Positions 1 through 7,463 of a stretch of 13,982 nucleotides of DNA are shown piece by piece. Position numbers and translations under genes: made by a program. The stretch lies in contig JALTDM010000008.1 in the NCBI GenBank assembly GCA_027074135.1, forward strand, positions 1 to 13,982, read 5' to 3'. The DNA is from Bacteroidales bacterium (lineage in GTDB: Bacteria > Bacteroidota > Bacteroidia > Bacteroidales > JALTDM01). Within the stretch, counting starts at the first letter, position 1. Every line of letters begins with the position of its first letter. A model generated the notes under the pieces. The model searched no databases. It saw only the letters and a list, made by a program, of their open reading frames with translations, and was not told where the DNA came from.

Positions 1-1286
1 TTTATTATCTTGGTATAAAATATACTATAGTCAATCCAATAAAAAAAATACGTGAATCAATTTTAGAATTAGCTAAAGGAAATGTTTCCGAAAAACTCAA
101 TTTAACAAATAAAGATGAAATAGGTGAAATAGCCGGGGCATTAAATCAGTTAATTGATAATTATAAATCGGTAGTTAATTATGCAGATGAACTCGGTCGA
201 GGGAATTATGATGTAGGGGATGAAAACATAACTGAAGGAAGTCTGCTGGGTAATGCTTTAATAAGAATGAAAGAAAACTTAAAAGAGGCTAAGAAACTGC
301 AAGAAGAAAAACAAAAAGAAGAAAAAATAAGACATTGGATAGCAGAAGGCCTTGCAAAATTTGGAAACATCTTGAGAAAATATAATGATGATGAAAAAAA
401 GACTTTCGACGAACTTATAAAAGAACTTGTTAAATACACAGATGTGGAACAAGGTGCTATTCTTGTTTTGGAAGATGATGATGAAGACAAATACCTTAAA
501 ATTACATCTACTTATGCTTACGGAAGATATAAATTTAGAGATGGTCGAATCGAGTTAGGTGAAGGAATTTCTGGAGAAGTAGCTTTGGAAGGGAAATCAA
601 TATATATAGATGATTTACCTGAAGGATATCCTGCTATTACTTCAGGACTTGGCGGAGCAAAACCTAAATATTTGTTTGTAGTTCCTCTAAAATTGGAAGA
701 AGATATTTTTGGAGTTATTGAATTAGCTTCATTTCATCAAATGGAGGATTACAAAAGAGAGTTTGTTGAGAGACTTGGAGAGAGTATTGCTTCGGTTCTC
801 AAAAATATGAAAATTAACAGACGCACGAAAGAACTTCTTGCCATGTTCCAAGAACAATCAGAAGAAATGCGTGCCCAAGAAGAAGAGTTGAAACAAAATT
901 TAGAAGAATTGCAGGCTACACAAGAAGATATGCTGCATAAAGAACGTGAATTTAAAATCTTGTCAGAAGCTATTGAAAAGAATTTCTTGAAAATAGAACT
1001 GGACAATGATTCAAAAATAGTTAATGTAAATAATATTTTTTCGGAAGTTTTAAATTTTAAGGCAAATGAACTGGCAGGTAATAGTATAATAAATATCTTA
1101 GAAGAAGAATCTAAGTGGTTTGGCATTCTTTCTGAATTGAAAAATGGGATTGCAATTAAAGAAAAATTGTCATTTAAGTCTAAAGACAATAATTTAATAA
1201 GCATTGATGTAATTATATTACCATATCTTTATGAAAATGCTGATTTACAAAGGATAATGATAATAGGGATAACCAATAATAATTGA
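1..1286 (+). CDS. Membrane sensor, di-HAMP/GAF/coiled-coil/PAS (5' truncated by window)
   Basis: The reading frame is open from the window edge (first whole codon at 3), so the gene begins upstream; the ATG at 267 is internal. The first residues look like the end of a membrane helix running into a HAMP unit that starts with NPIKKI (from 33). A second HAMP-like unit follows (about 180-290, with ELGRGNYDVG), then a basic/acidic linker, a GAF domain (about 340-815, with TSGLGGA and IFGVIELASF), a coiled coil rich in Glu and Gln (about 816-960, with NLEELQATQE) and a C-terminal PAS-like domain (about 960-1270). The protein stops right after the PAS: no histidine kinase, methyl-accepting, GGDEF or DNA-binding part is visible. 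By family it is a signalling receptor; ligand and output are unknown. It is a clear paralogue of the gene at 9049. xseB begins 5 nt after the stop. Confidence 0.88.
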   Translation, partial: YYLGIKYTIVNPIKKIRESILELAKGNVSEKLNLTNKDEIGEIAGALNQLIDNYKSVVNYADELGRGNYDVGDENITEGSLLGNALIRMKENLKEAKKLQEEKQKEEKIRHWIAEGLAKFGNILRKYNDDEKKTFDELIKELVKYTDVEQGAILVLEDDDEDKYLKITSTYAYGRYKFRDGRIELGEGISGEVALEGKSIYIDDLPEGYPAITSGLGGAKPKYLFVVPLKLEEDIFGVIELASFHQMEDYKREFVERLGESIASVLKNMKINRRTKELLAMFQEQSEEMRAQEEELKQNLEELQATQEDMLHKEREFKILSEAIEKNFLKIELDNDSKIVNVNNIFSEVLNFKANELAGNSIINILEEESKWFGILSELKNGIAIKEKLSFKSKDNNLISIDVIILPYLYENADLQRIMIIGITNNN

Positions 1287-1291
1287 AATTT

Positions 1292-1501
1292 ATGGCAACA
1301 AAAGACCTGAGTTACGAAAAAGCTGTTGAAGAAATCGAAACCATAATAAAAGATATTGAGTATGGTGAGTTAAGTGTGGAAGAAGTAAATGAAAAAATAA
1401 AACGAGCTGCTTACCTGTTGGAATATTGCAAAAAGAAATTGGGGAAAACTAAAAAAGAACTTAATAAACTTCTGGATAACATAGACTTGGACGAAGTTTA
1501 G
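1292..1501 (+). CDS. xseB: Exodeoxyribonuclease VII small subunit
   Basis: The 69-residue protein has the length and all-helical character of XseB, with the typical N-terminal pattern LSYEKAVEEIETII followed by a helix-turn-helix pair and a lysine-rich second helix. XseB binds in several copies to XseA to form exonuclease VII, which degrades single-stranded DNA from both ends into short oligonucleotides during repair. I chose the ATG at 1292; a longer frame could begin at a TTG at 1283, but that overlaps the stop of the preceding sensor gene and adds residues not expected in the family. The gene lies 5 nt behind the sensor gene and may be read from its transcript. The large subunit xseA is not in this window. 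Confidence 0.88.
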   Translation: MATKDLSYEKAVEEIETIIKDIEYGELSVEEVNEKIKRAAYLLEYCKKKLGKTKKELNKLLDNIDLDEV

Positions 1502-1543
1502 TCATTCATAGGTTTTTAAAATTCAAAAAAAACACAATTCTAT

Positions 1544-1571
1544 TTTGTTAATAAAAAAATAGTTACTTTTG
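1544..1571 (+). promoter_or_regulatory. Bacteroidota-type promoter of the atpD run
   Basis: A TTTG at 1544-1547 is followed after 16 bp by TACTTTTG at 1564-1571, an exact match to the TAnnTTTG -7 consensus of Bacteroidota primary sigma factor promoters. The spacing is slightly shorter than the commonly described range. Transcription would start near 1578, giving an A-rich leader of about 40 nt with no Shine-Dalgarno sequence before the ATG at 1619. Confidence 0.6.
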
Positions 1572-1618
1572 CAGCCAAAATATATTTGAATCAAAAACTT
1601 AATAATTAACAAAAAACT

Positions 1619-3139
1619 ATGGCACAGAATATAGGTGAAGTAGTACAGGTTATCGGTCCCGTTGTGGATATTAGTTTTGAGAAAAACGACGGACCTCTTC
1701 CAAAGATTTATGATGCTTTGGAAATTGAAAAAGAAAATGGCGAAAAGTTAATAATAGAATGTGAACAAGATATTGGTGAAAGGACTGTAAGGTGCATTGC
1801 TATGGATTCTACCGATGGTATATACAGGGGAATGAAAGCTGTTGCTACAGGTGCCCCGATTTCTATGCCTATCGGAGAAAAAATCAGAGGACGCTTGTTT
1901 AATGTTATCGGTGAAACTATAGATGGAATTGAGCATTTGTCTGATGGTAAAAGAAGTCCTATTCATAAAGAATCTCCTGATTTTGAAGATCTTTCTACGG
2001 AAACTGAAGTGCTTTATACCGGTATCAAGGTAATTGATCTTATTGAACCATATTCCAAGGGTGGTAAAATCGGGCTTTTCGGTGGTGCTGGAGTTGGAAA
2101 AACAGTGCTTATTCAAGAGCTTATAAATAATATTGCAAAGGGTTACAGCGGACTTTCCGTGTTTGCAGGTGTAGGAGAAAGAACCCGTGAAGGTAACGAC
2201 TTGCTTCGTGAAATGATTGAAGCAAATATTGTTCGTTACGGCGAAAAGTTTAAAGAATCAATGGAAGCAGGAGGTTGGGATCTTTCTAAAATAGATATGG
2301 AAGAATTGGTGAAATCCCAAGTTACCATGATTTTCGGACAGATGAACGAACCTCCCGGAGCAAGGGCAAGGGTCGCTTTATCCGGTCTTACAGTAGCCGA
2401 ATATTTCCGTGACGGAGACGAAGGCGAAAGTGGTGGGGGTAGAGATATTTTGTTCTTTATAGACAATATATTCCGTTTTACACAAGCAGGTTCGGAAGTT
2501 AGTGCATTGCTCGGACGTATGCCATCTGCCGTAGGTTATCAACCTACACTGGCAACAGAAATGGGGGCAATGCAAGAACGTATTACATCAACCAAGCACG
2601 GATCTATTACATCTGTACAAGCTGTGTATGTGCCGGCAGACGACTTGACAGACCCTGCACCGGCTACAACATTCTCTCACTTGGATGCAACAACTGTACT
2701 TAGTCGTAAAATTGCCGAATTAGGTATTTATCCTGCAGTAGATCCGCTTGATAGTACATCAAGAATATTATCCCCTGATATCGTAGGTGAAGACCATTAC
2801 GAAACAGCACAACGAATAAAACAAATCTTACAAAGGTACAAAGAATTACAAGACATTATTGCGATTCTTGGTATGGACGAACTCAGCGAAGAAGACAAAC
2901 TTGTTGTTTACCGTGCAAGAAAAGTACAAAGGTTCTTGTCACAACCATTCTTTGTTGCAGAACAGTTTACAGGACTCAAGGGTGTATTTGTTAAGATAGA
3001 AGACACTATTAAAGGGTTCAAGATGATATTGGACGGTGAAGTGGATGATTTGCCTGAAGCTGCATTCCATTTGGTTGGTACCATTGAAGATGCAATGGAA
3101 AAAGCTGAAAAGATAATGGCTCAAGCTAAAAAATCGTAA
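1619..3139 (+). CDS. atpD: F1F0 ATP synthase subunit beta
   Basis: The 506-residue catalytic beta subunit of the F1 head makes ATP from ADP and phosphate (or hydrolyses it) on the cytoplasmic face of the inner membrane. Visible are the N-terminal beta barrel (about 1-80), the Walker A loop GGAGVGKT at 155-162, the catalytic glutamate E187 in GERTREGND, a Walker B region with ILFFIDNIFRFTQAGSE, and the DELSEED lever motif at 420-426. An insert of about 20 residues around 210-230 (KFKESMEAGGWDLSK) is typical of Bacteroidota beta subunits and explains the length above the usual 460-480. The ATG at 1619 follows a leader with a good promoter. atpC starts 2 nt after the stop. The other F1F0 genes (a, c, b, delta, alpha, gamma) are not adjacent in this window. 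Confidence 0.98.
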   Translation: MAQNIGEVVQVIGPVVDISFEKNDGPLPKIYDALEIEKENGEKLIIECEQDIGERTVRCIAMDSTDGIYRGMKAVATGAPISMPIGEKIRGRLFNVIGETIDGIEHLSDGKRSPIHKESPDFEDLSTETEVLYTGIKVIDLIEPYSKGGKIGLFGGAGVGKTVLIQELINNIAKGYSGLSVFAGVGERTREGNDLLREMIEANIVRYGEKFKESMEAGGWDLSKIDMEELVKSQVTMIFGQMNEPPGARARVALSGLTVAEYFRDGDEGESGGGRDILFFIDNIFRFTQAGSEVSALLGRMPSAVGYQPTLATEMGAMQERITSTKHGSITSVQAVYVPADDLTDPAPATTFSHLDATTVLSRKIAELGIYPAVDPLDSTSRILSPDIVGEDHYETAQRIKQILQRYKELQDIIAILGMDELSEEDKLVVYRARKVQRFLSQPFFVAEQFTGLKGVFVKIEDTIKGFKMILDGEVDDLPEAAFHLVGTIEDAMEKAEKIMAQAKKS

Positions 3140-3141
3140 TT

Positions 3142-3396
3142 ATGCGTTTGGTAGTTCTAACACCCGAAAAAGAATTGTTTAACGGCGAAATAAAATTGGT
3201 TCGTTTGCCGGGTTCAAACGGCTCGTTTGAAATTTTGAATAATCACGCACCGATTATTTCATCGTTAGAAGAAGGCGAAGTGAAAATTATACCCGAAAAA
3301 AGCGGAAACGAAATACACTACAAAATATCTGGTGGTGTAGTTGAATGTAAACAAAATAATGTTATTCTTTTGATTGAAAAGTTGTTAGCTGAATGA
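3142..3396 (+). CDS. atpC: F1F0 ATP synthase subunit epsilon (short form)
   Basis: The 84-residue protein matches the N-terminal beta-sandwich domain of the epsilon subunit: it opens MRLVVLTPEKELFNGEI, then GSNGSFEILNNHAPIISSLEEGEVKI. This domain joins the gamma stalk to the c-ring. The C-terminal two-helix domain found in about 135-residue epsilon subunits, which acts as an inhibitory latch in many bacteria, is missing; the protein ends shortly after the last strands. Short epsilon subunits are usual in Bacteroidota, so this is a lineage trait rather than a broken gene. It starts 2 nt after atpD, and its stop overlaps the next start (ATGA), so the three genes are likely translated in series. 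Confidence 0.93.
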   Translation: MRLVVLTPEKELFNGEIKLVRLPGSNGSFEILNNHAPIISSLEEGEVKIIPEKSGNEIHYKISGGVVECKQNNVILLIEKLLAE

Positions 3397-3992
3397 TAAC
3401 AGTTTTCGGGAAAGATTATAATGTGTATTTAAACCCAATAATTGAAGAGAAGTCCTATAGCGGGGCTTCTCTTTTTTTATACGAAAAATTGAAAAATATT
3501 ACCCTGCAAAAACGCAGAAATGAAATTGTTACGACAGAGTTTATCCTAAATTATATTTTCAAAAACAATTATCCAAAGATAACTTACGATGATAGAGGTA
3601 AGCCTTACTTTACAGAGAAAGATTTTAATATAAGTATTTCACATTGCAAAGACAGAGTAGCGGTTGGATTAAGCGAAAAGGATAGATTGATAGGTGTAGA
3701 TATAGAAAAAATTTCTGCCAAGCCTTTAAAACTTTCGGAGAAATTTATCTGCAAAAAATATATAAATTTGTTTGAGAAAATTAAAGAAACGGAAGCGACA
3801 TTGATTTGGACTATTAAAGAAGCGGTTTACAAGATTGATAACAGTTTGGTTAATTTTAAAGAGAGTATGAACATAAATTTGATTGAAAGAATATCAAAAT
3901 TTAAAGGTAAAGCAATTGTAAATGATGATTTTGTGATTGATTACTACATTTTTGATGATTTTATTCTTTCGGTGGCAATTAAAAATATTTGA
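3393..3992 (+). CDS. 4'-phosphopantetheinyl transferase (Sfp type)
   Basis: The 199-residue protein carries the Sfp/AcpS-superfamily signatures in order: the substrate-recognition segment ISISHCKD (about 84-91), the magnesium-binding motif GVDIEK at 101-106 (D103 and E105) and WTIKEA at 139-144 (K142 and E143). The family transfers the phosphopantetheine arm of coenzyme A to a serine of acyl, peptidyl or aryl carrier proteins, making them active in fatty-acid, polyketide or peptide synthesis. No carrier protein is encoded nearby, so the target cannot be told; in a genome without acpS it could serve the fatty-acid ACP. Its ATG overlaps the atpC stop as ATGA, and it runs 2 nt short of the following start region, so it sits in the atpD operon. 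Confidence 0.88.
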   Translation: MITVFGKDYNVYLNPIIEEKSYSGASLFLYEKLKNITLQKRRNEIVTTEFILNYIFKNNYPKITYDDRGKPYFTEKDFNISISHCKDRVAVGLSEKDRLIGVDIEKISAKPLKLSEKFICKKYINLFEKIKETEATLIWTIKEAVYKIDNSLVNFKESMNINLIERISKFKGKAIVNDDFVIDYYIFDDFILSVAIKNI

Positions 3993-3994
3993 AT

Positions 3995-4288
3995 ATGAAA
4001 CATAAAGTAAATGCAGCTTTTCAGGTTATACCGAGAAGCAAGGATAAAAACACATACGAATTGGTTGATGTAGCTATTGATGTGATTAGTAAATCCGGTA
4101 TAAAATATCGTGTATGCCCGTTTGAAACAGTGCTGGAAGGTGATTATAACGAGATTATGGCACTAATAAAAAAGGTTCAAGAAGTACTTTACGAAAATGG
4201 AACGGAAACAATGTTATCATATATTAAAATTCAAAGTGCGGCAGATCGCGATGTTACCATTGAAGATAAAATGAAGAAATACGATTAA
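3995..4288 (+). CDS. Thiamine-binding-family protein (MTH1187/YkoF-like)
   Basis: The 97-residue protein has the ferredoxin-like pattern of the PF01910 family: a first strand VNAAFQVIPRS, a helix VDVAIDVISKSG, a strand YRVCPFETVLEG in which family members keep the T-x-L/x-EG segment, and a long helix (DYNEIMALIKKVQEVLYENG). Members bind thiamine or related pyrimidines and form oligomers in the cytoplasm; a salvage or buffering role is inferred. The ATG at 3995 is preferred over an in-frame TTG at 3989 that overlaps the previous stop. It is the last gene of the atpD-atpC-transferase run. I see no TPP riboswitch upstream and no thiamine synthesis genes around it, so a role specifically in thiamine is not supported by context. 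Confidence 0.75.
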   Translation: MKHKVNAAFQVIPRSKDKNTYELVDVAIDVISKSGIKYRVCPFETVLEGDYNEIMALIKKVQEVLYENGTETMLSYIKIQSAADRDVTIEDKMKKYD

Positions 4289-4327
4289 TAGTCGTTAATT
4301 CCTTGTATATTGATAAATAACATTGGT

Positions 4328-5332
4328 TCAGAATCTTACCCCGAAATGCCAATATATCATTGCACTTCCGGTTCCTGTAAAGTATTGTAGGTCAACTGCA
4401 GTATTAAAGGTGTTTTTGTGGTAATTTATGCCGGGAATTATTTTGTATTCGTTTTTAATGCTGTATTTGGGAACAGCAGAAAGCCAATCCGTTCTGAAAA
4501 ATAAGTCTATCTTATCTGTAATGTCTGTAGAGCCGTATATTGATAATCCTTCTGTATAATTATTTTTCTCTACCATTAAGCTGTCTATCCTGTCGTATTC
4601 AACGCCTATGCGTTTCCTGTTTTTTTTGTATCCTGCAAAGAATGAATTGTGCATTACATTTTTTATATTCATAAAATCACCGTACCATTGAAAAATAAAA
4701 TTACCAGGGCTGTATTGCATGTTTTGGAAATATAATAAACTGCCGTCATTGTCTTGCAACTTGAAAGGTCCGTCGCCGTTTACCGCACCTAAACTGAACG
4801 AACCTTTTTTACCGAAATGCTTTGTAAAACGGATACCGAAATCAGCAGGAGCTCCGAACCTGTACATCTCTTGCATAGTAACAGCTACAAAGCGGTAACC
4901 CCAAAATCTGTCTTGAAGAGTTAGATATTGCTGGTTTAATATTTGACCGGCATTTATTTCATATCCGGGAGCAAATTCCCAATCAACTTCTGCTTCTTTT
5001 AAAAAGGCAGTATAGTGACTTCCTTCAAAATATAATACATTAAGATTGTTTCCTGCTGTGTCAAATACTTTTATATCGCTTGTTGTACGTGTTACATCGT
5101 AGATTATTTTTACCGAAATGTTTTCTGCTACTTGTGATTTCATTCCTACTAGTGCTGTAGAAACTTCAAAACCTGTAACAGGTATATTTTTTTTTGCAAT
5201 ATCATAATAAAAACCTGTGTAGAAACTACCGAAAAATTTTTGTTGAGGATATTTGTTTTCATTTTGTGAAAAAGCCGCAACACTTAGCAACATTATTATT
5301 ACAAAAACTGTCTTTTTAAAAAGCATAACCAT
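4328..5332 (-). CDS. Outer-membrane porin-like beta-barrel protein
   Basis: The 334-residue product starts with a signal peptide: basic FKK, a hydrophobic core to about residue 20, and a likely SPI cut at AFS|Q (22/23), a common Bacteroidota site. The mature part is made of alternating amphipathic strands rich in Tyr, Phe, Trp and Gly, such as FFGSFYTGFYYD and SMIYWHF-type endings, and it closes with a terminal phenylalanine (GVRF), the usual barrel-assembly signal. The overall pattern resembles the phosphate-selective porin O/P family, but substrate cannot be read from the sequence. A second possible start lies two codons in (5326). It converges on the thiamine-binding gene (39 bp apart) without an obvious terminator and diverges from the HAD gene, 35 bp away. 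Confidence 0.75.
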   Translation of the reverse strand: MVMLFKKTVFVIIMLLSVAAFSQNENKYPQQKFFGSFYTGFYYDIAKKNIPVTGFEVSTALVGMKSQVAENISVKIIYDVTRTTSDIKVFDTAGNNLNVLYFEGSHYTAFLKEAEVDWEFAPGYEINAGQILNQQYLTLQDRFWGYRFVAVTMQEMYRFGAPADFGIRFTKHFGKKGSFSLGAVNGDGPFKLQDNDGSLLYFQNMQYSPGNFIFQWYGDFMNIKNVMHNSFFAGYKKNRKRIGVEYDRIDSLMVEKNNYTEGLSIYGSTDITDKIDLFFRTDWLSAVPKYSIKNEYKIIPGINYHKNTFNTAVDLQYFTGTGSAMIYWHFGVRF

Positions 5333-5339
5333 ATTTTTA

Positions 5340-5347
5340 TATTTTTG
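5340..5347 (+). promoter_or_regulatory. Candidate -7 element of the HAD gene
   Basis: TATTTTTG is an exact TAnnTTTG match placed 20 bp before the ATG at 5368, giving a leader of about 14 nt. No good -33 TTTG is seen at the right distance. It lies inside the 35-bp divergent gap, so it must overlap the start region of the minus-strand porin gene. Confidence 0.4.
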
Positions 5348-5367
5348 CCGTAAATTTATGTAAAATA

Positions 5368-5781
5368 ATGAAAATAGCAGTTGATTTTGACGGAACTATT
5401 GTTGAACATCGCTACCCTGAGATTGGAGAACCGAGACCTTTTGCTTTTGAAACTCTCAGATTGTTGCAAAAGAAGCATCAATTGATTCTTTGGACTTACA
5501 GGTCGGGTAAGGAGTTGGAAGAAGCAGTAGAATTTTGTCGTAAAAATGGTGTGGAATTTTATGCCGTTAATAAGAATTATCCTGAAGAAAAATTTGACCC
5601 TGAGACAACCAGCAGAAAAATAGATGCCGATATCTATATAGATGATAAAAATCTGGGAGGAATACCGGACTGGGGAGAAATATACAGAATGATTGAACCT
5701 GATGAAAATTTTAGAATGGAGCAAAAGCTAAGGGAGAACAAAGGGCTTTTTTCAGGAATTTTTAAGAAAAGGAATAAATGA
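5368..5781 (+). CDS. Small HAD-superfamily phosphatase
   Basis: The 137-residue protein has all four HAD motifs: motif I DFDGTI with nucleophile D6 and acid/base D8; motif II T43 in LWTYRSG; motif III K84 in SRKIDADIYIDD; and motif IV D92-D93. There is no room for a large cap domain, so the active site should be open, as in the short Bacteroidota phosphatases (BT0820-like). The enzyme is expected to hydrolyse a phosphate monoester in the cytoplasm with magnesium; the substrate is unknown. The C-terminal tail from about 112 is charged and less conserved in appearance. The stop overlaps the start of the following lipoprotein gene as ATGA, so the two are probably translationally coupled. Confidence 0.83.
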   Translation: MKIAVDFDGTIVEHRYPEIGEPRPFAFETLRLLQKKHQLILWTYRSGKELEEAVEFCRKNGVEFYAVNKNYPEEKFDPETTSRKIDADIYIDDKNLGGIPDWGEIYRMIEPDENFRMEQKLRENKGLFSGIFKKRNK

Positions 5782-7070
5782 AAGCATTAAAAATCATATA
5801 CTCTTTAGTTTTTTTATTTGTGTTATTCTTGTTTTCCTGTAGGGACAATATGGTAAATCCACCTGAATTGTATCTGGATTATCCGCAGGAAGGCAGTAGT
5901 TTTAATGCAGGTGATACAATAGTTTTTAAAGTGAGAGTAGTAAGTAATGACGAAGAAATAAAAAACTTGCTGGTTTTCCTTTCCGATGGTAACGAACAAA
6001 TTTTTTCACCCGTTCAATCGTACCAAGTAAATTTACATGCAACAACCATACTCAGCCAATTGATAATACCTTCTAACTTGAGTAGTGGAACATACTTTTT
6101 AACATTCAAGGCGGAAACAAATGAAGATACATACAAATATTTTTTCAAAATCTCTATCAACGAATTACCATTGAAAATAGATGCTTTTGCCGGAGCTTAC
6201 GGCAATAATTTGTATATTTTCAATGATAGCCTGCAATTATCTGCACAATTGGATTTTTCCGACAGTATTTTGGATATCAAGCCGTTGAACGGAGGCAGGG
6301 CTATTTTTGTGCTTACAGCGGGAGGTTATTTGTATAAATATTTTTATGCAGAAGACAATCTTTATGTTATAGACCAAAATTTGAACAACAGCTTGAATGA
6401 TTTTTGGGCGAAGATGTTTTTTAGAGTAAGAAACGGTATTCCTGAACTTTTTTATCCTCGTGCAACAGGTCTTGTCAAAATGGTTAATACCACTCAAATA
6501 CGGTCCCAAGATTTTTTGTCTTCTTACCAAAGACCGATGGTTATTTATGCTTCGGATAATTATGTTTATGTAGCTACAAGGTCGGTAGTAGGGTCACAAA
6601 AAGCAATGCTTTATATGTTCTATAATTCGAATTTAAGTATTTACAAAACTTTTGCATTGGATTATTTGTTTGTTCCAAATTCAATAGTGCAGGAATCTTC
6701 TTATTTAATTAGGGTTTACGGCAACAAAGCAGATACTGCAATGTATTTTGATGTTTATACCGAAGAGAATACAAGTTATCAATATTATCTTGAAAATACA
6801 GGTAAATTGTTTTTTGCTTACGGACTTTCACAAGGTAAGAATTTGGTTGCTACTGCAAACGGTCTGTTAGGTTTGGAATATAACGGGTACTATGTTATTG
6901 AAAATAATGTTTATCATTCTATTGCAGATGATTCGTTATTGAGTGGTAAATATTATTTGCTTGATGGGAGCAGCAGCGTTACTACATTCCTACCCCAACA
7001 GGAAGTTGTTGTATCTCAAAAAGATGTCGGTGTACAAATTGATAAGTTATGTTTAATTTACAATAAATAA
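5778..7070 (+). CDS. SPII lipoprotein, Ig-like plus propeller-like repeats, function unknown
   Basis: The 430-residue protein starts with a lipoprotein signal: a long hydrophobic stretch and a lipobox LFSC with C21, so the mature protein is anchored by lipid in the envelope. Residues about 30-126 have the strand pattern of an Ig-like domain (PPELYLDYPQEGSSFNAGD, later SSGTYFLTFKAETN). From about 130 to the end, short strands repeat with the feel of a beta-propeller (GNNLYIFND, NYVYVATR, NLVATANGLLGLEYNGYYV), but I cannot count blades safely. No catalytic motif is visible. The start overlaps the HAD gene stop as ATGA. At the 3' end, the last 18 bp overlap the end of the convergent DUF2752-like gene, so neither can have an independent terminator downstream of its stop. 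Confidence 0.7.
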   Translation: MKALKIIYSLVFLFVLFLFSCRDNMVNPPELYLDYPQEGSSFNAGDTIVFKVRVVSNDEEIKNLLVFLSDGNEQIFSPVQSYQVNLHATTILSQLIIPSNLSSGTYFLTFKAETNEDTYKYFFKISINELPLKIDAFAGAYGNNLYIFNDSLQLSAQLDFSDSILDIKPLNGGRAIFVLTAGGYLYKYFYAEDNLYVIDQNLNNSLNDFWAKMFFRVRNGIPELFYPRATGLVKMVNTTQIRSQDFLSSYQRPMVIYASDNYVYVATRSVVGSQKAMLYMFYNSNLSIYKTFALDYLFVPNSIVQESSYLIRVYGNKADTAMYFDVYTEENTSYQYYLENTGKLFFAYGLSQGKNLVATANGLLGLEYNGYYVIENNVYHSIADDSLLSGKYYLLDGSSSVTTFLPQQEVVVSQKDVGVQIDKLCLIYNK

Positions 7071-7463
7071 ATTTGTAATAAACGGATAAAAAACCCATAA
7101 AAAGAGTGCAACTGATATAGCTATATCAACATAAATAACTTTTTTGTAGGGGTTTGCTACCAATAGAATAGCCCTTAACAAAAATTGAAATAAAAAAAAT
7201 AAGAAAAGCCGTATAGAATACTTATTGAGTTTTTGTGCTTTGCCGGGTTCAAATCTGACTAAGTATGAAAATGCCCGGGATAACCCTTTGCTTACACATT
7301 TCTTTTCAGGGATATTGAATTTGTCACACAAAGAATGTACGGGATAGTTTTGTTTTATGGGGTCAAAAAAAAGGGAATAACCGAAGATTATTACGGTTAT
7401 CCCCACTATCAAAAGGTTAACAATAAAATATTCTCTATTTTTTATTTTTTGAAATCTTGTCAA
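7053..7463 (-). CDS. DUF2752-like small membrane protein
   Basis: The 136-residue protein has three hydrophobic spans (about 13-33, 84-100 and 112-134). The segment KKCVSKGLSRAFSYLVR (about 54-70), followed by KAQKLNKYS (75-83), closely resembles the DUF2752 core, usually CPxCGLTRAF followed by A-x(3)-N. Here the second cysteine of the CxxC is lysine (K59), while C46 and C56 remain. The function of the family is not established; a metal or redox role would be weakened by the lost cysteine. The only Met is at the start, so the 29-bp overlap with the upstream gene (DUF4190-like, ending at 7435) seems real. The gene is last in a three-gene minus-strand run. Confidence 0.62.
   Translation of the reverse strand: MTRFQKIKNREYFIVNLLIVGITVIIFGYSLFFDPIKQNYPVHSLCDKFNIPEKKCVSKGLSRAFSYLVRFEPGKAQKLNKYSIRLFLFFLFQFLLRAILLVANPYKKVIYVDIAISVALFLWVFYPFITNLFIVN

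Noticed and set aside
749..1204. 151-residue minus-strand open frame inside the first sensor
   Set aside because: It is rich in Ser, Phe and Leu as expected from the antisense of a Lys/Glu-rich gene, and shows no domain or start signal.
3960..4020. TPP riboswitch before the thiamine-binding-family gene
   Set aside because: The gene follows the transferase stop directly, and no conserved THI-element core such as CUGAGA is present.
6237..6530. 97-residue minus-strand frame inside the lipoprotein gene
   Set aside because: It is antisense to a frame with a clear lipobox and has no recognisable motif or promoter.
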